Assembly (NCBI GenBank): GCA_029309925.1
Contig: JARKND010000005.1
Coordinates: forward strand, 620,001 to 684,000
DNA length: 64,000 bases
From: Fulvivirgaceae bacterium JP3-4
Lineage (GTDB): Bacteria; Bacteroidota; Bacteroidia; Cytophagales; Cyclobacteriaceae
Reading direction: 5' to 3'
Shown one piece after another: positions 43,960 to 51,800 of the stretch. The notes below the pieces were generated by a model. That model searched no databases. It saw only the letters and a program-made list of their open reading frames with translations, and had not been told where the DNA came from. Each line of letters starts with the position of its first letter. Within the stretch, counting starts at the first letter, position 1. The position numbers were made by a program, and so were the translations under genes.

Positions 43960-45887
43960 AACTTCACAGTAATGTTGGTGATCGTTCCTTTTCCGGGCTG
44001 CGATGAAATATCTACTACGCCCCCGATCACTTCCGCGCGGGTCATGATATTGACGAGGCCTGCCCCTTTCCTCACCTTCATAGGATCAAATCCCTTCCCG
44101 TTGTCTTCAAAAGTTAGCGATAATTGAGTTGCGGAATTTTTTAGTATGACTTTCACAAACGTGGCTTCGGCATGTTTCGAGATGTTGTTGATGATTTCCT
44201 GGCTGATGCGATAAAGATTCACGGCAATAGCCTGGTCGAGTTCCAGGTTATCCTGTCCGTCAAACGAATATGTTGCGAATGAGCTTTGCACCAGTTCGCG
44301 CAAAGCGGAAGAAAATCCTTCCCGCATCAGCGAATAGGGCAGTAGTTGGTGCGAAATGTTTCGCGCTTCTACACAGGCATCGTCAATGATGGCAGACGCC
44401 CTCGATGCTTTCTCGAGCAGGCTCTTAACTTCATCACCCGGTCGGATGGCCTGGAGTGATAGTTTAGCAGCGCCCATCATCTGCACGAGGCCATCATGAA
44501 TGTCGCGGGCAATATCCTGCTGAACTTCTTCCTGCGTTTTGATGATGGTCTGTAGTCTCAGTTTGTTTTGCTCCTGCTTTTCCGCAGCCAGCCGCAGCCG
44601 GTGCCTGTTGCGTGTGATAAGCAGAACTACAACGAACACAAGAATCAAAATGACACCGATCGAAAGGATCAGCACAATGCGGGCGCGCTGCTCCTGTATT
44701 TTCAGCTCCTTTTCCGCAAGCAATTTTTCTTTTTGCTCCGTTTCGTACTTCTCCCGGATCTCATTCACCGCCTTCGCGTTTTGGAGTGCAAGGGTACTGT
44801 CTTTAAAGATCATCGATTGCCTCAGGTGTGAATAGGCATCTGAGAACTTACCGGTGAGTGAATCTAATGTGGACAGGTGACGATAGTAATAGTTCAGGTA
44901 TACATAATCTTTCAGTGCGCTGCTCGTAGCGATGCCTTCGCGTATTGTCTGATCTGCAGCAGCGTATTGTTTCAGATGAATTTGCCATTCGGCAAGATTC
45001 AGTAGATCATTTTGCAGTGCCTTGACCTGTCCCATAGCCCGCTTCATCCTGATCGGCTCGCGTGCAATGTTAATCGATTCCTGCAAGTTGCCCTGGCCTG
45101 AGCGCAGAATCGCAATTGACGAAAGCACATAGCTCTCAACGGGCATGTTATGCGTTATATCAGTAATCTTCTTCGCACGCATCAGGTATGCCTCCGCTCG
45201 CGGAAGATTATCCAGCACCATGCTGGCATTCGCCATTCTCGCACAGTTTCTCGCAATGATGTCAGCGTGTTTGGTTGAGTCACACAAAGAGATCGCCTCG
45301 TTGAGCAGGCTCATCACCCGTTTCATGTTCGGCTCCAGGGAAAAATACAGCGAGGCCATTCCCGTCAGGGCAAGGATCCTGTGTTTTAGTGCGTCTGCTT
45401 CGATGGCGAGCGTCAAAGCCTTTTGGTAGAAGGGCAATGCCTTCGGAGGTTGGTTCAGCGAATGCCAGTAGCGCGCGCGGACCAGCGGGATACCGAGCCG
45501 GTTCAGACCGGTTGTATCGAGCTGTTCTGCAAGCTCAGCATGACGCAAGACCGAATCTGTTTTTCCAAGTTCGATTGACGAGAATGCAATTTCGATCAGG
45601 GCAGCCGAAGCGATAGCAGGGTTGTTATTTGCTTTCGCGATGGTGTGAGCTTGTCTGCCGAAATCAATTGATTTTGGAAAGTATCCTTCGTGATTTTCAA
45701 GTCTCGAAGCCAGCAGGTAAGTTTCGGCAGTCGCGTTGCCCTCTAGTGCCTGGTTCAGGAAAGGCCTTGCGCGTTTTACATTGCCATTTTCGAAATGGTA
45801 CCGCGCTGAGTCAAAATAAACTGATTGCGCCAGAACAAATTGTGCGATAAGCAACGAAAGACATGCTGACAGGATGAAGCGTATCAT
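43956..45887 (-). CDS. TPR sensor histidine kinase, HisKA_3 type
   Basis: 643 residues with a signal peptide (cleavage near VLAQ-SV), about six or seven TPR-like repeats in a periplasmic part (25-380), one membrane helix (about 400-422), a HisKA_3 domain with H464 in DIARDIHDGLVQMMG, and a HATPase domain near the C-terminus (DNGKGFDPMKVRKGAGLVNIMTR). This NarX-like kinase pairs with the regulator that follows. The signal sensed is unknown. Confidence 0.93.
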   Translation of the reverse strand: MIRFILSACLSLLIAQFVLAQSVYFDSARYHFENGNVKRARPFLNQALEGNATAETYLLASRLENHEGYFPKSIDFGRQAHTIAKANNNPAIASAALIEIAFSSIELGKTDSVLRHAELAEQLDTTGLNRLGIPLVRARYWHSLNQPPKALPFYQKALTLAIEADALKHRILALTGMASLYFSLEPNMKRVMSLLNEAISLCDSTKHADIIARNCARMANASMVLDNLPRAEAYLMRAKKITDITHNMPVESYVLSSIAILRSGQGNLQESINIAREPIRMKRAMGQVKALQNDLLNLAEWQIHLKQYAAADQTIREGIATSSALKDYVYLNYYYRHLSTLDSLTGKFSDAYSHLRQSMIFKDSTLALQNAKAVNEIREKYETEQKEKLLAEKELKIQEQRARIVLILSIGVILILVFVVVLLITRNRHRLRLAAEKQEQNKLRLQTIIKTQEEVQQDIARDIHDGLVQMMGAAKLSLQAIRPGDEVKSLLEKASRASAIIDDACVEARNISHQLLPYSLMREGFSSALRELVQSSFATYSFDGQDNLELDQAIAVNLYRISQEIINNISKHAEATFVKVILKNSATQLSLTFEDNGKGFDPMKVRKGAGLVNIMTRAEVIGGVVDISSQPGKGTITNITVKL

Positions 45888-45929
45888 GGCCGTAGGGTAC
45901 AGGTGATGGAATTACTGAATACGCGCAAC

Positions 45930-46466
45930 TCAACGCTGCGGTTTTAATAATGCCGGGTAAATTTCGGATGAATTTAAACGCGATTTGACGGAATTGCTAA
46001 AAAGCTGCAGGTCAAATTCTGTTTCGTGCGCGAGTTGTGTCAGCTTCTTTCGGCTAACCGGAAAGGGTACCCATGGGTTTGACTTTTCAAGATCGTATTC
46101 TATCACAATCAGACGCCCCTCGCTTTTTAAATGTTTCTCCCTGATTGTTCTGAGAAAGGAACTTTGATCGCGGATGTAGTGAAGCGCATTGGCCATGATG
46201 ATTCCATCGAAGACAGGCAAATTGTCCGGAAGATGATTCATGTCGGCAACGATCGTTTCCAACGCGATGCGGCCGTTCGGCAGCCTGATTGTCTTCAACT
46301 GCTTTTCGTCCTGATCAATGGCAATAATTTTAGCTGGTTGCGGAAGAATTCCGGCCAGCGCGAGCGCAAAAAGTCCGTCACCTGCACCGAGATCAGCCCA
46401 AACCTGGTTCGTTTTTGAAATGTCTATGGCCTCTTCAATCAAGCTTTGTGCAACGGATAACTCCAT
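45930..46466 (-). CDS. class I SAM-dependent methyltransferase
   Basis: 178-residue Rossmann methyltransferase. Motif I is ADLGAGDGLFALALA (about 25-40), then IIAIDQDEKQ with the acidic ribose ligand, and a DGIIMANALHYI segment. The substrate cannot be told. It lies upstream of the two-component pair on the same strand, 42 bases before the kinase start, so it may be co-transcribed with it. Confidence 0.85.
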   Translation of the reverse strand: MELSVAQSLIEEAIDISKTNQVWADLGAGDGLFALALAGILPQPAKIIAIDQDEKQLKTIRLPNGRIALETIVADMNHLPDNLPVFDGIIMANALHYIRDQSSFLRTIREKHLKSEGRLIVIEYDLEKSNPWVPFPVSRKKLTQLAHETEFDLQLFSNSVKSRLNSSEIYPALLKPQR

Positions 46467-46470
46467 TAGG

Positions 46471-46478
46471 GAAAGTTA
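46471..46478 (-). promoter_or_regulatory. near-consensus -7 box abutting the methyltransferase start
   Basis: On the minus strand, TAACTTTC (one mismatch to TAnnTTTG) is followed by CCTA and then the ATG, another possible leaderless start. Confidence 0.3.
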
Positions 46479-46516
46479 TCGGATCATATTGATAATTCCG
46501 CCATGCTTTCGGGCTT

Positions 46517-47353
46517 TTACGGAGCGTCAGCCCACGCGTGCATCTTGCTGACCACAGCGTAGTAATCTTCCCACGCGAGGAACCGCGCTGCAAGCACAGG
46601 GCCCATCTGCTCTTTGAGCTGCAGGTAATATTTCTCTTTTAGTTTGATCTCACGTTCAAGGATGGCGAGAGCATCCTGGCCAATCCGCTTCGAAAGGGCT
46701 GGTGTGAAATCGGTCGGATCACCAGCGTAATATGATATAAGGGAGTACTCTTCACCTAAAACGTTGCTTACTTCTTGTTCATATTTATTGTATGTATTCC
46801 AGAAGTAGAAGTCGTTATGCTTCGTCAGACCGAGGGCCCGTGTAATCGTATTGTGCTTGGCTGCTGTAAATTGTTCCTCCGATGTGATGGCAGGATGGAA
46901 TTTAAATTTCTGAATGGGGGAATTCTCGTATGCGTTGGCGGCCTCCATCATATCCATCACGATCTCACCCTGAAGAAACTGAAGTGATACAATGCCGTTC
47001 AATTCATCTGCTATCTTTTGATAGTAATCACGTTTGTTGGCGAGCGCTTTGTGTTCAAGCTCGATGAGTTTTTCAGCCACTGTGGCCGCATCTTCCGGTG
47101 ACGTTGAACTTGAAATTGCAGCAAGGCTCTTCTTCAGCCTTCCGCTTTCGGATGAAAACTGGCTGGCCGTCTTCAGATAGTTTTCATAAATCGGCCAGAA
47201 CGTTTTTTCGTGCCATGACGGTATTTCAATGCTGTTTCTGGCAATAGCGAGCTTTTCGTTGCCGGAATAGGAAATAAGACTGGTAGTTGCTTCTTGCGCG
47301 AAAGCCCACAAACAAAGTGATCCTGCCAGGACCGTCATCAGTAATCTTTTCAT
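46517..47353 (-). CDS. secreted protein of unknown function
   Basis: 278 residues, with a signal peptide (MKRLLMTVLAGSLCLWAFAQ). The mature part is mainly helical with heptad-like stretches (IELEHKALANKRDYYQKIADEL, ALAILEREIKLKEKYYLQLKEQMG) that resemble the helical-hairpin fold of Spy/CpxP-like periplasmic proteins; similarity is only of style. It stands alone between the methyltransferase and dinB. Confidence 0.75.
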   Translation of the reverse strand: MKRLLMTVLAGSLCLWAFAQEATTSLISYSGNEKLAIARNSIEIPSWHEKTFWPIYENYLKTASQFSSESGRLKKSLAAISSSTSPEDAATVAEKLIELEHKALANKRDYYQKIADELNGIVSLQFLQGEIVMDMMEAANAYENSPIQKFKFHPAITSEEQFTAAKHNTITRALGLTKHNDFYFWNTYNKYEQEVSNVLGEEYSLISYYAGDPTDFTPALSKRIGQDALAILEREIKLKEKYYLQLKEQMGPVLAARFLAWEDYYAVVSKMHAWADAP

Positions 47354-47520
47354 AAAATAAAATTTGAATGCGCTGGGGGCTTTATGTACTTACTTGTAGA
47401 ATGTAACCATAGGCAGGAGTTGTTCCACCTGAATCGGATAAAAACTAGTGCCTGCCCAGCTCCAAATTGGTCGGGATGGCAGTTGGAAAAGTCAAAAGGT
47501 GAAAAAAGGGTCGTTTAAGC

Positions 47521-48609
47521 CTAAAATAAACTTAGCTGTGACGAATGGGGAGGCTGGTTAAGCTGAACCATAGGTTCCACAAAATTCGAAACCGAAATCC
47601 CCAGCAACCGGATCTTGTCCTGATCGTCAAGTGCCGAAATCATGAGGTCGTTGGCTGTTTTTAGAATAGTTTCAAGGTTGGATGTTGGCTCGGCCAGCGA
47701 ATAACTACGCGTGATCAGCCTGAAATCGTGGAATTTTATTTTCACTGTAACAGTTCGGCCTTTTAAGTCGTGCTTTTCAAGTCTGGTGTGGACGGTCGCG
47801 GCAATTTTCTTCAGTTCTTCGTGAAGTTCTTCGATTGTGGTGAGGTCAGTGGCAAACGTGTCTTCCGCCCCGACAGATTTTGTTTCGCGATTCGGGCGTA
47901 CTTCACGGTTGTCGATGCCGCGAACGATCTGGTAGAAGAACTTGCCGGTCTTTCCAAAATGTTTGACGAGGTCTGCTTCCGTCAGGCGTTTCAGATCGGC
48001 ACCGGTAAACAATCCCATCGAACGCATTTTGTCAGCTGTGACTTTCCCCACGCCATAAAATTTCTCTACCGGCAAGCTTTCCATAAAACTTTCTATCCGC
48101 GATGGTCCGATGAAAGTCAGTCCGTCAGGTTTATTGATATCGGACGCGATCTTGGCAACAAACTTATTGATCGAAACACCTGCCGAGGCGGTGAGGTTCA
48201 GCTCTTGTCTGATCGATTCCCGAATGGCTTTGGCGATGTCAATAGCCGAACCGATATTCTGCTTGTCGGTAGTAACGTCAAGGAAAGCTTCATCCAGTGA
48301 GAGAGGCTCGATCAGGTCTGTGTATCGGCTGAAGATCTCACGGATTTTTTCAGATACACTTTTGTAAACATCAAATCGCGGGCGGATAAAAATCAAATGA
48401 CGACAAAGCTGCACGGCTTTTTTGGAAGGCATCGCAGATCGAACCCCGTACTTTCGCGCTTCATAGCTTGCCGTTGCCACCACTCCGCCACGACCTTCTG
48501 GTGATCCTCCTACTGCGATCGGCTTACCGCGATACTCCGGATTGTCACGCTGCTCGATCGAAGCGTAAAAAGCATCCATGTCGATATGAATGATCTTGCG
48601 GAAGCTCAT
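47521..48609 (-). CDS. dinB: DNA polymerase IV
   Basis: Y-family translesion polymerase of 362 residues. IHIDMDAFYASIEQ at the N-terminus gives the first metal ligand; SLDEAFLDVT gives the Asp-Glu pair; YGVGKVTADKM is the helix-hairpin-helix; little-finger domain follows. The protein ends in QLSLF, a classical sliding-clamp-binding motif at the very C-terminus. No imuA/imuB neighbours. Confidence 0.96.
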   Translation of the reverse strand: MSFRKIIHIDMDAFYASIEQRDNPEYRGKPIAVGGSPEGRGGVVATASYEARKYGVRSAMPSKKAVQLCRHLIFIRPRFDVYKSVSEKIREIFSRYTDLIEPLSLDEAFLDVTTDKQNIGSAIDIAKAIRESIRQELNLTASAGVSINKFVAKIASDINKPDGLTFIGPSRIESFMESLPVEKFYGVGKVTADKMRSMGLFTGADLKRLTEADLVKHFGKTGKFFYQIVRGIDNREVRPNRETKSVGAEDTFATDLTTIEELHEELKKIAATVHTRLEKHDLKGRTVTVKIKFHDFRLITRSYSLAEPTSNLETILKTANDLMISALDDQDKIRLLGISVSNFVEPMVQLNQPPHSSQLSLF

Positions 48610-48717
48610 AATAATACGCGCAAGCTACAGGTCATTTTTAAATAGTCATCTCCTTGGGAAAGCATTCCTTCCAATGTCCCAATGATTGCGCAGGTTACAA
48701 TATTTATTGCGGATGGA

Positions 48718-48770
48718 TGCACCCATAGCGAAACATAGCGGCCATCGCGCCACCGCGGTAAAAAAAATTT
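48718..48770. repeat. left-end fragment of the TGCACTCA-bounded element
   Basis: TGCACCCATAGCGAAACATAGCGGCCATCGCGCCACCGCGGTAA matches the left 45 bases of the element at 51256 but lacks the rest. The whole 48610-48905 gap shows no gene. Confidence 0.55.
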
Positions 48771-48905
48771 GACTAAGGTAGAAAAATTAGAATAGTCAGC
48801 TAAGCCAATTAAGAATCTTGCAGGCCAACTACTCTTTCACCACAATTTCTATGATCTGGAAGAACCGCGAGGTCGGCACTGACTGTTGGTCAGTCGGTCA
48901 CAAAA

Positions 48906-50921
48906 TTAATTCAGCACGGATACTGAGGTTGCAGCCAGCGGAAGTTCAAAATTGAAACTCGAACCTTTTCCAACCACGCTCTCTACCCAAATCCGGCCGC
49001 CATTCTTTTCGATGAATTCTTTGCAGAGAATAAGCCCCAGCCCGGTTCCTTTCTCGTCAGCTGTTCCTTTCGTGGTGTGCTTCGTGTCAATTCGGAATAG
49101 CTTGTCCATCACTTCCTGACTCATTCCAACACCAGTATCCGTCACGCTTACAATAACCTTCTTTTCTGCCGTTGAGGCTTTCAGGGTGATGTGACCTTCC
49201 GGTGGTGTAAATTTAATAGCGTTCGATAAGAGGTTTCGCACAACAGTGTTGACAGAATTGCGATGAGCATTCACGACAGCGTCCGTCACGCCCTGGACAA
49301 CAATGGAAATCTTTTTGTTCTGCGCCTGCTGGAGCAACAGCTCCTGATTTTGTTTCAGCAGCGCAACAATGTCAAACGCTTCTGCCTTAAATTCGATATT
49401 CCCAGTCTGTGAGCGCGACCACTCGAGCAGGTTTTCAAGTAGTGCAAAAAGATTTTTCAGCGACTTGTCGAGATCCTTCGCCAGCATCCTGATCTCGTCT
49501 TTGCTCAGACTGTCTGTATGATTGATGAGCAGACCCGAGAAAGATGTAAGTGAATTCAGGGGGCCTTTCAGGTCGTGGCTGATAATGGAAAAAAATTTGT
49601 CTTTGGTGGCATTCAGTTCCTGCAGTTTTGCATTCTGATTCCGCACCGTGTCGTTAGCAACTTGTAAGACCTTGTTTGTTTTGCGTTTCGAAAGGTAGCC
49701 GTATAATACAAGAAGGAGGACAATCGCCACGAAAACCACAATCGTGATCAGCAAATTTCTTGTTTGTTTTTCCTCCCTCAGTTCATTCTCGCGGGCTGCT
49801 TTAATGTTCTCAAGTTTCTGAATCTGACCTTCCTTCTTTTCAAATTCGTAACGATTCTGTGCTTCAAGCAATTTTTGCTCATCCAGTTCCTGCTGCATGA
49901 AGTCAGTAATGGTAATGTAATCCTCCTTGTAGGCAAGGGCGCGTTCGAAACCTTTAAGATCTTTGAAAACAAGACTGAGGTATTCGTAACTTCTCCGCAT
50001 TTGTTGCTGCGACTGGGCTTCTTTCGCAGCGGTCAGAGCCAATTCCAGATTGAGCTTCGCACGTTCAACATTGCCTTGCTTGTAGTAAAGCGCACCAACG
50101 TTGTTGTATACGGTTGCCAGGCCTTCTTTATTTCCAAGGGCTTCCCAGATCTCAAGGGCAACCACATAGTTTGCCAGGGCTTTTTCGGTGTTCTTCATCA
50201 AAGAATACAATCCACCGATCTCGTTCAAACAGATTGCTTCCTTTTCTTTATCGTAAAGCTGTCTTCTTTTTGCGAGCGAAGTTTTGAATAACTCGAGTGC
50301 CTTCTCGTAGTTCGTTTTCTGCGTCTCGATTCGCGCTTGCTGGAAGTAGGCTTCGGCTTCATAGGGCGTACCATCAATGTCGTCTGCAAAGTTCAAAGCA
50401 CCTTGAAAATCTTCTCGTGCATCTTCGAGTTTTCCCAATTGAAAATGGATCTGCCCGAGCCTGATGAAAATCAGGATCGAAGTATGATTGTCTTTAATTT
50501 CAAGATTGAGTTGCTCAGCCTGCTGGAGCATCTCCAGTGCTTTTTCAAAATTTCCGGTATGTTGAAAGACATCGGAGATACAGATGTAGGTGATGATCTG
50601 ATCCGAATTAAGCTTTAGCGCCTCTTCGATCATCAGCGCCTGAATGAAAGCATCCATCGCCTTGTCGAAATCCTGGCTCACGGTCAGATGGAGCAGACCA
50701 AGTTCTTTATGTGCTTCGGCTTTTTTTTCGATGTCGTGTGAGCCGACCGCATCTTCAAGCTTAGCCTCCGCTTTTGCAAAAGCTGAGTCTGAATTTTTCA
50801 GTGCGTTTTCATGAAAGAACTTTTCGTAGAAGTCGATTCTGGGATTTCGCTGCGCCATGCCTGCGAAACCTGTTAGAATAAAAAGGACTGTTCCGAAAAA
50901 AATAATTGCCTTAGGCGACAT
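48906..50921 (-). CDS. orphan TPR sensor histidine kinase, HisKA type
   Basis: 671 residues: signal peptide (cleavage near GMAQ-RN), tetratricopeptide repeats at about 60-330 (for example YNNVGALYYKQGNVERAKLNLELAL), a coiled coil (about 340-385), one membrane helix (about 389-411), a HisKA domain with H449 in SIISHDLKGPLNS, and a HATPase domain (GTGLGLILCKEFIEKNGGRIWVES). No response-regulator gene is adjacent, so it may signal to a regulator elsewhere. Confidence 0.93.
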   Translation of the reverse strand: MSPKAIIFFGTVLFILTGFAGMAQRNPRIDFYEKFFHENALKNSDSAFAKAEAKLEDAVGSHDIEKKAEAHKELGLLHLTVSQDFDKAMDAFIQALMIEEALKLNSDQIITYICISDVFQHTGNFEKALEMLQQAEQLNLEIKDNHTSILIFIRLGQIHFQLGKLEDAREDFQGALNFADDIDGTPYEAEAYFQQARIETQKTNYEKALELFKTSLAKRRQLYDKEKEAICLNEIGGLYSLMKNTEKALANYVVALEIWEALGNKEGLATVYNNVGALYYKQGNVERAKLNLELALTAAKEAQSQQQMRRSYEYLSLVFKDLKGFERALAYKEDYITITDFMQQELDEQKLLEAQNRYEFEKKEGQIQKLENIKAARENELREEKQTRNLLITIVVFVAIVLLLVLYGYLSKRKTNKVLQVANDTVRNQNAKLQELNATKDKFFSIISHDLKGPLNSLTSFSGLLINHTDSLSKDEIRMLAKDLDKSLKNLFALLENLLEWSRSQTGNIEFKAEAFDIVALLKQNQELLLQQAQNKKISIVVQGVTDAVVNAHRNSVNTVVRNLLSNAIKFTPPEGHITLKASTAEKKVIVSVTDTGVGMSQEVMDKLFRIDTKHTTKGTADEKGTGLGLILCKEFIEKNGGRIWVESVVGKGSSFNFELPLAATSVSVLN

Positions 50922-51025
50922 ACGGAAGTTTTTGTAAAAATCGGGAAAAGTTGGTTGTATAATGCGGTGAACAGGCGATTTATCTTACATAGGCGTTGGT
51001 CAGTTGATCCGTTGGTCAGTTGATT

Positions 51026-51166
51026 AGTTGATACGTTGATTCGTTTCGGTCTTTGATAACATGTGCTGTTATGACAAGACGCGCCTGATTTAACCAGGAG
51101 ACCGCTGTATAGAATTCGCATACGGCTTTAGCCGGGTTGATCCTAACCCCCGACTTAAGTCGGGGG
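51026..51166. repeat. 141-bp direct repeat, copy 1
   Basis: Identical to 51506-51646 except at three positions (51120, 51122, 51143). The block runs from AGTTGATACGTTGATTCG to the end of the palindrome CCCCCGACTTAAGTCGGGGG and includes CGGCTTTAGCCGGGTTGATC. The near identity points to a recent duplication; the copies are 480 bases apart. Confidence 0.85.
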
Positions 51167-51255
51167 CTACCGCGTGGAAGAGTGACAGACCTTCGATTGT
51201 CCTTAAGCCCCATGGTTAAGACACGCTTTTTTGGAGCAACAAGTTGAAGTTCTGA

Positions 51256-51438
51256 TGCACTCATAGCGGAACATCGCGTTCATTGCGCCATCGCGGTACA
51301 GAGCGAGTAGATGTACCAAGGCACTAATATCTGGCGACAAGCCTTTCGGATATGTCTTATCATGAACCAGTCTTTCCGTACAGCATCACTTTTTTTTACC
51401 CGATGACGCAGTAGTCGCTATAAACCGCGGTGAGTGCA
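51256..51438. repeat. TGCACTCA-bounded repeat element, full copy
   Basis: 183 bases from TGCACTCATAGCGG to CCGCGGTGAGTGCA, terminal inverted repeats included, no open frame. Same family as 32701-32890, with partial copies at 23331-23480 and 48718-48770. It lies between the two copies of the 141-bp direct repeat. Confidence 0.7.
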
Positions 51439-51505
51439 TGGCGATATCAAAGCTACCGCAAGGAAACTTGTGTCCTTCGGAGGACTTAACGTTGATCGGT
51501 TGATC

Positions 51506-51646
51506 AGTTGATACGTTGATTCGTTTCGGTCTTTGATAACATGTGCTGTTATGACAAGACGCGCCTGATTTAACCAGGAGACCGCTGTATAGAATTCGCG
51601 TCCGGCTTTAGCCGGGTTGATCGTAACCCCCGACTTAAGTCGGGGG
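51506..51646. repeat. 141-bp direct repeat, copy 2
   Basis: Second copy of 51026-51166, 480 bases downstream, three mismatches; ends in the palindrome CCCCCGACTTAAGTCGGGGG at 51627-51646. Confidence 0.85.
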
Positions 51647-51800
51647 TTTATGAGAATAGTGTCTTAACCCGAGGTATCAACGCCAGCGGCTTAAGCCGCA
51701 GTGCTGATTTGCCAGTGATCGAAAATATGCTACAGCTAAGAATTGAATAGATACCGAAGCGAATAAACGGATCAACTAATCAACTAATCAACCTATCCCC

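Larger units (their letters stand above)
50995..51796. repeat. composite repeat region bounded by inverted GTTGAT-type arms
   Basis: No gene. The left edge has degenerate GTTGATYAG units followed by GTTGATTCGTTTCGGT; the right edge has the inverted complement, ACCGAAGCGAATAAAC followed by GGATCAACTAATCAACTAATCAACC. Inside are two direct copies of a 141-bp block, one full TGCACTCA-bounded element, REP palindromes at 51147-51166 and 51627-51646, and a smaller palindrome GCGGCTTAAGCCGC at 51686-51699. This fills most of the 50922-51800 gap. Confidence 0.65.

Noticed and set aside
50995-51796. Insertion sequence with a transposase
   Set aside because: There is inverted-arm structure, but no open frame of transposase size or motif in it.
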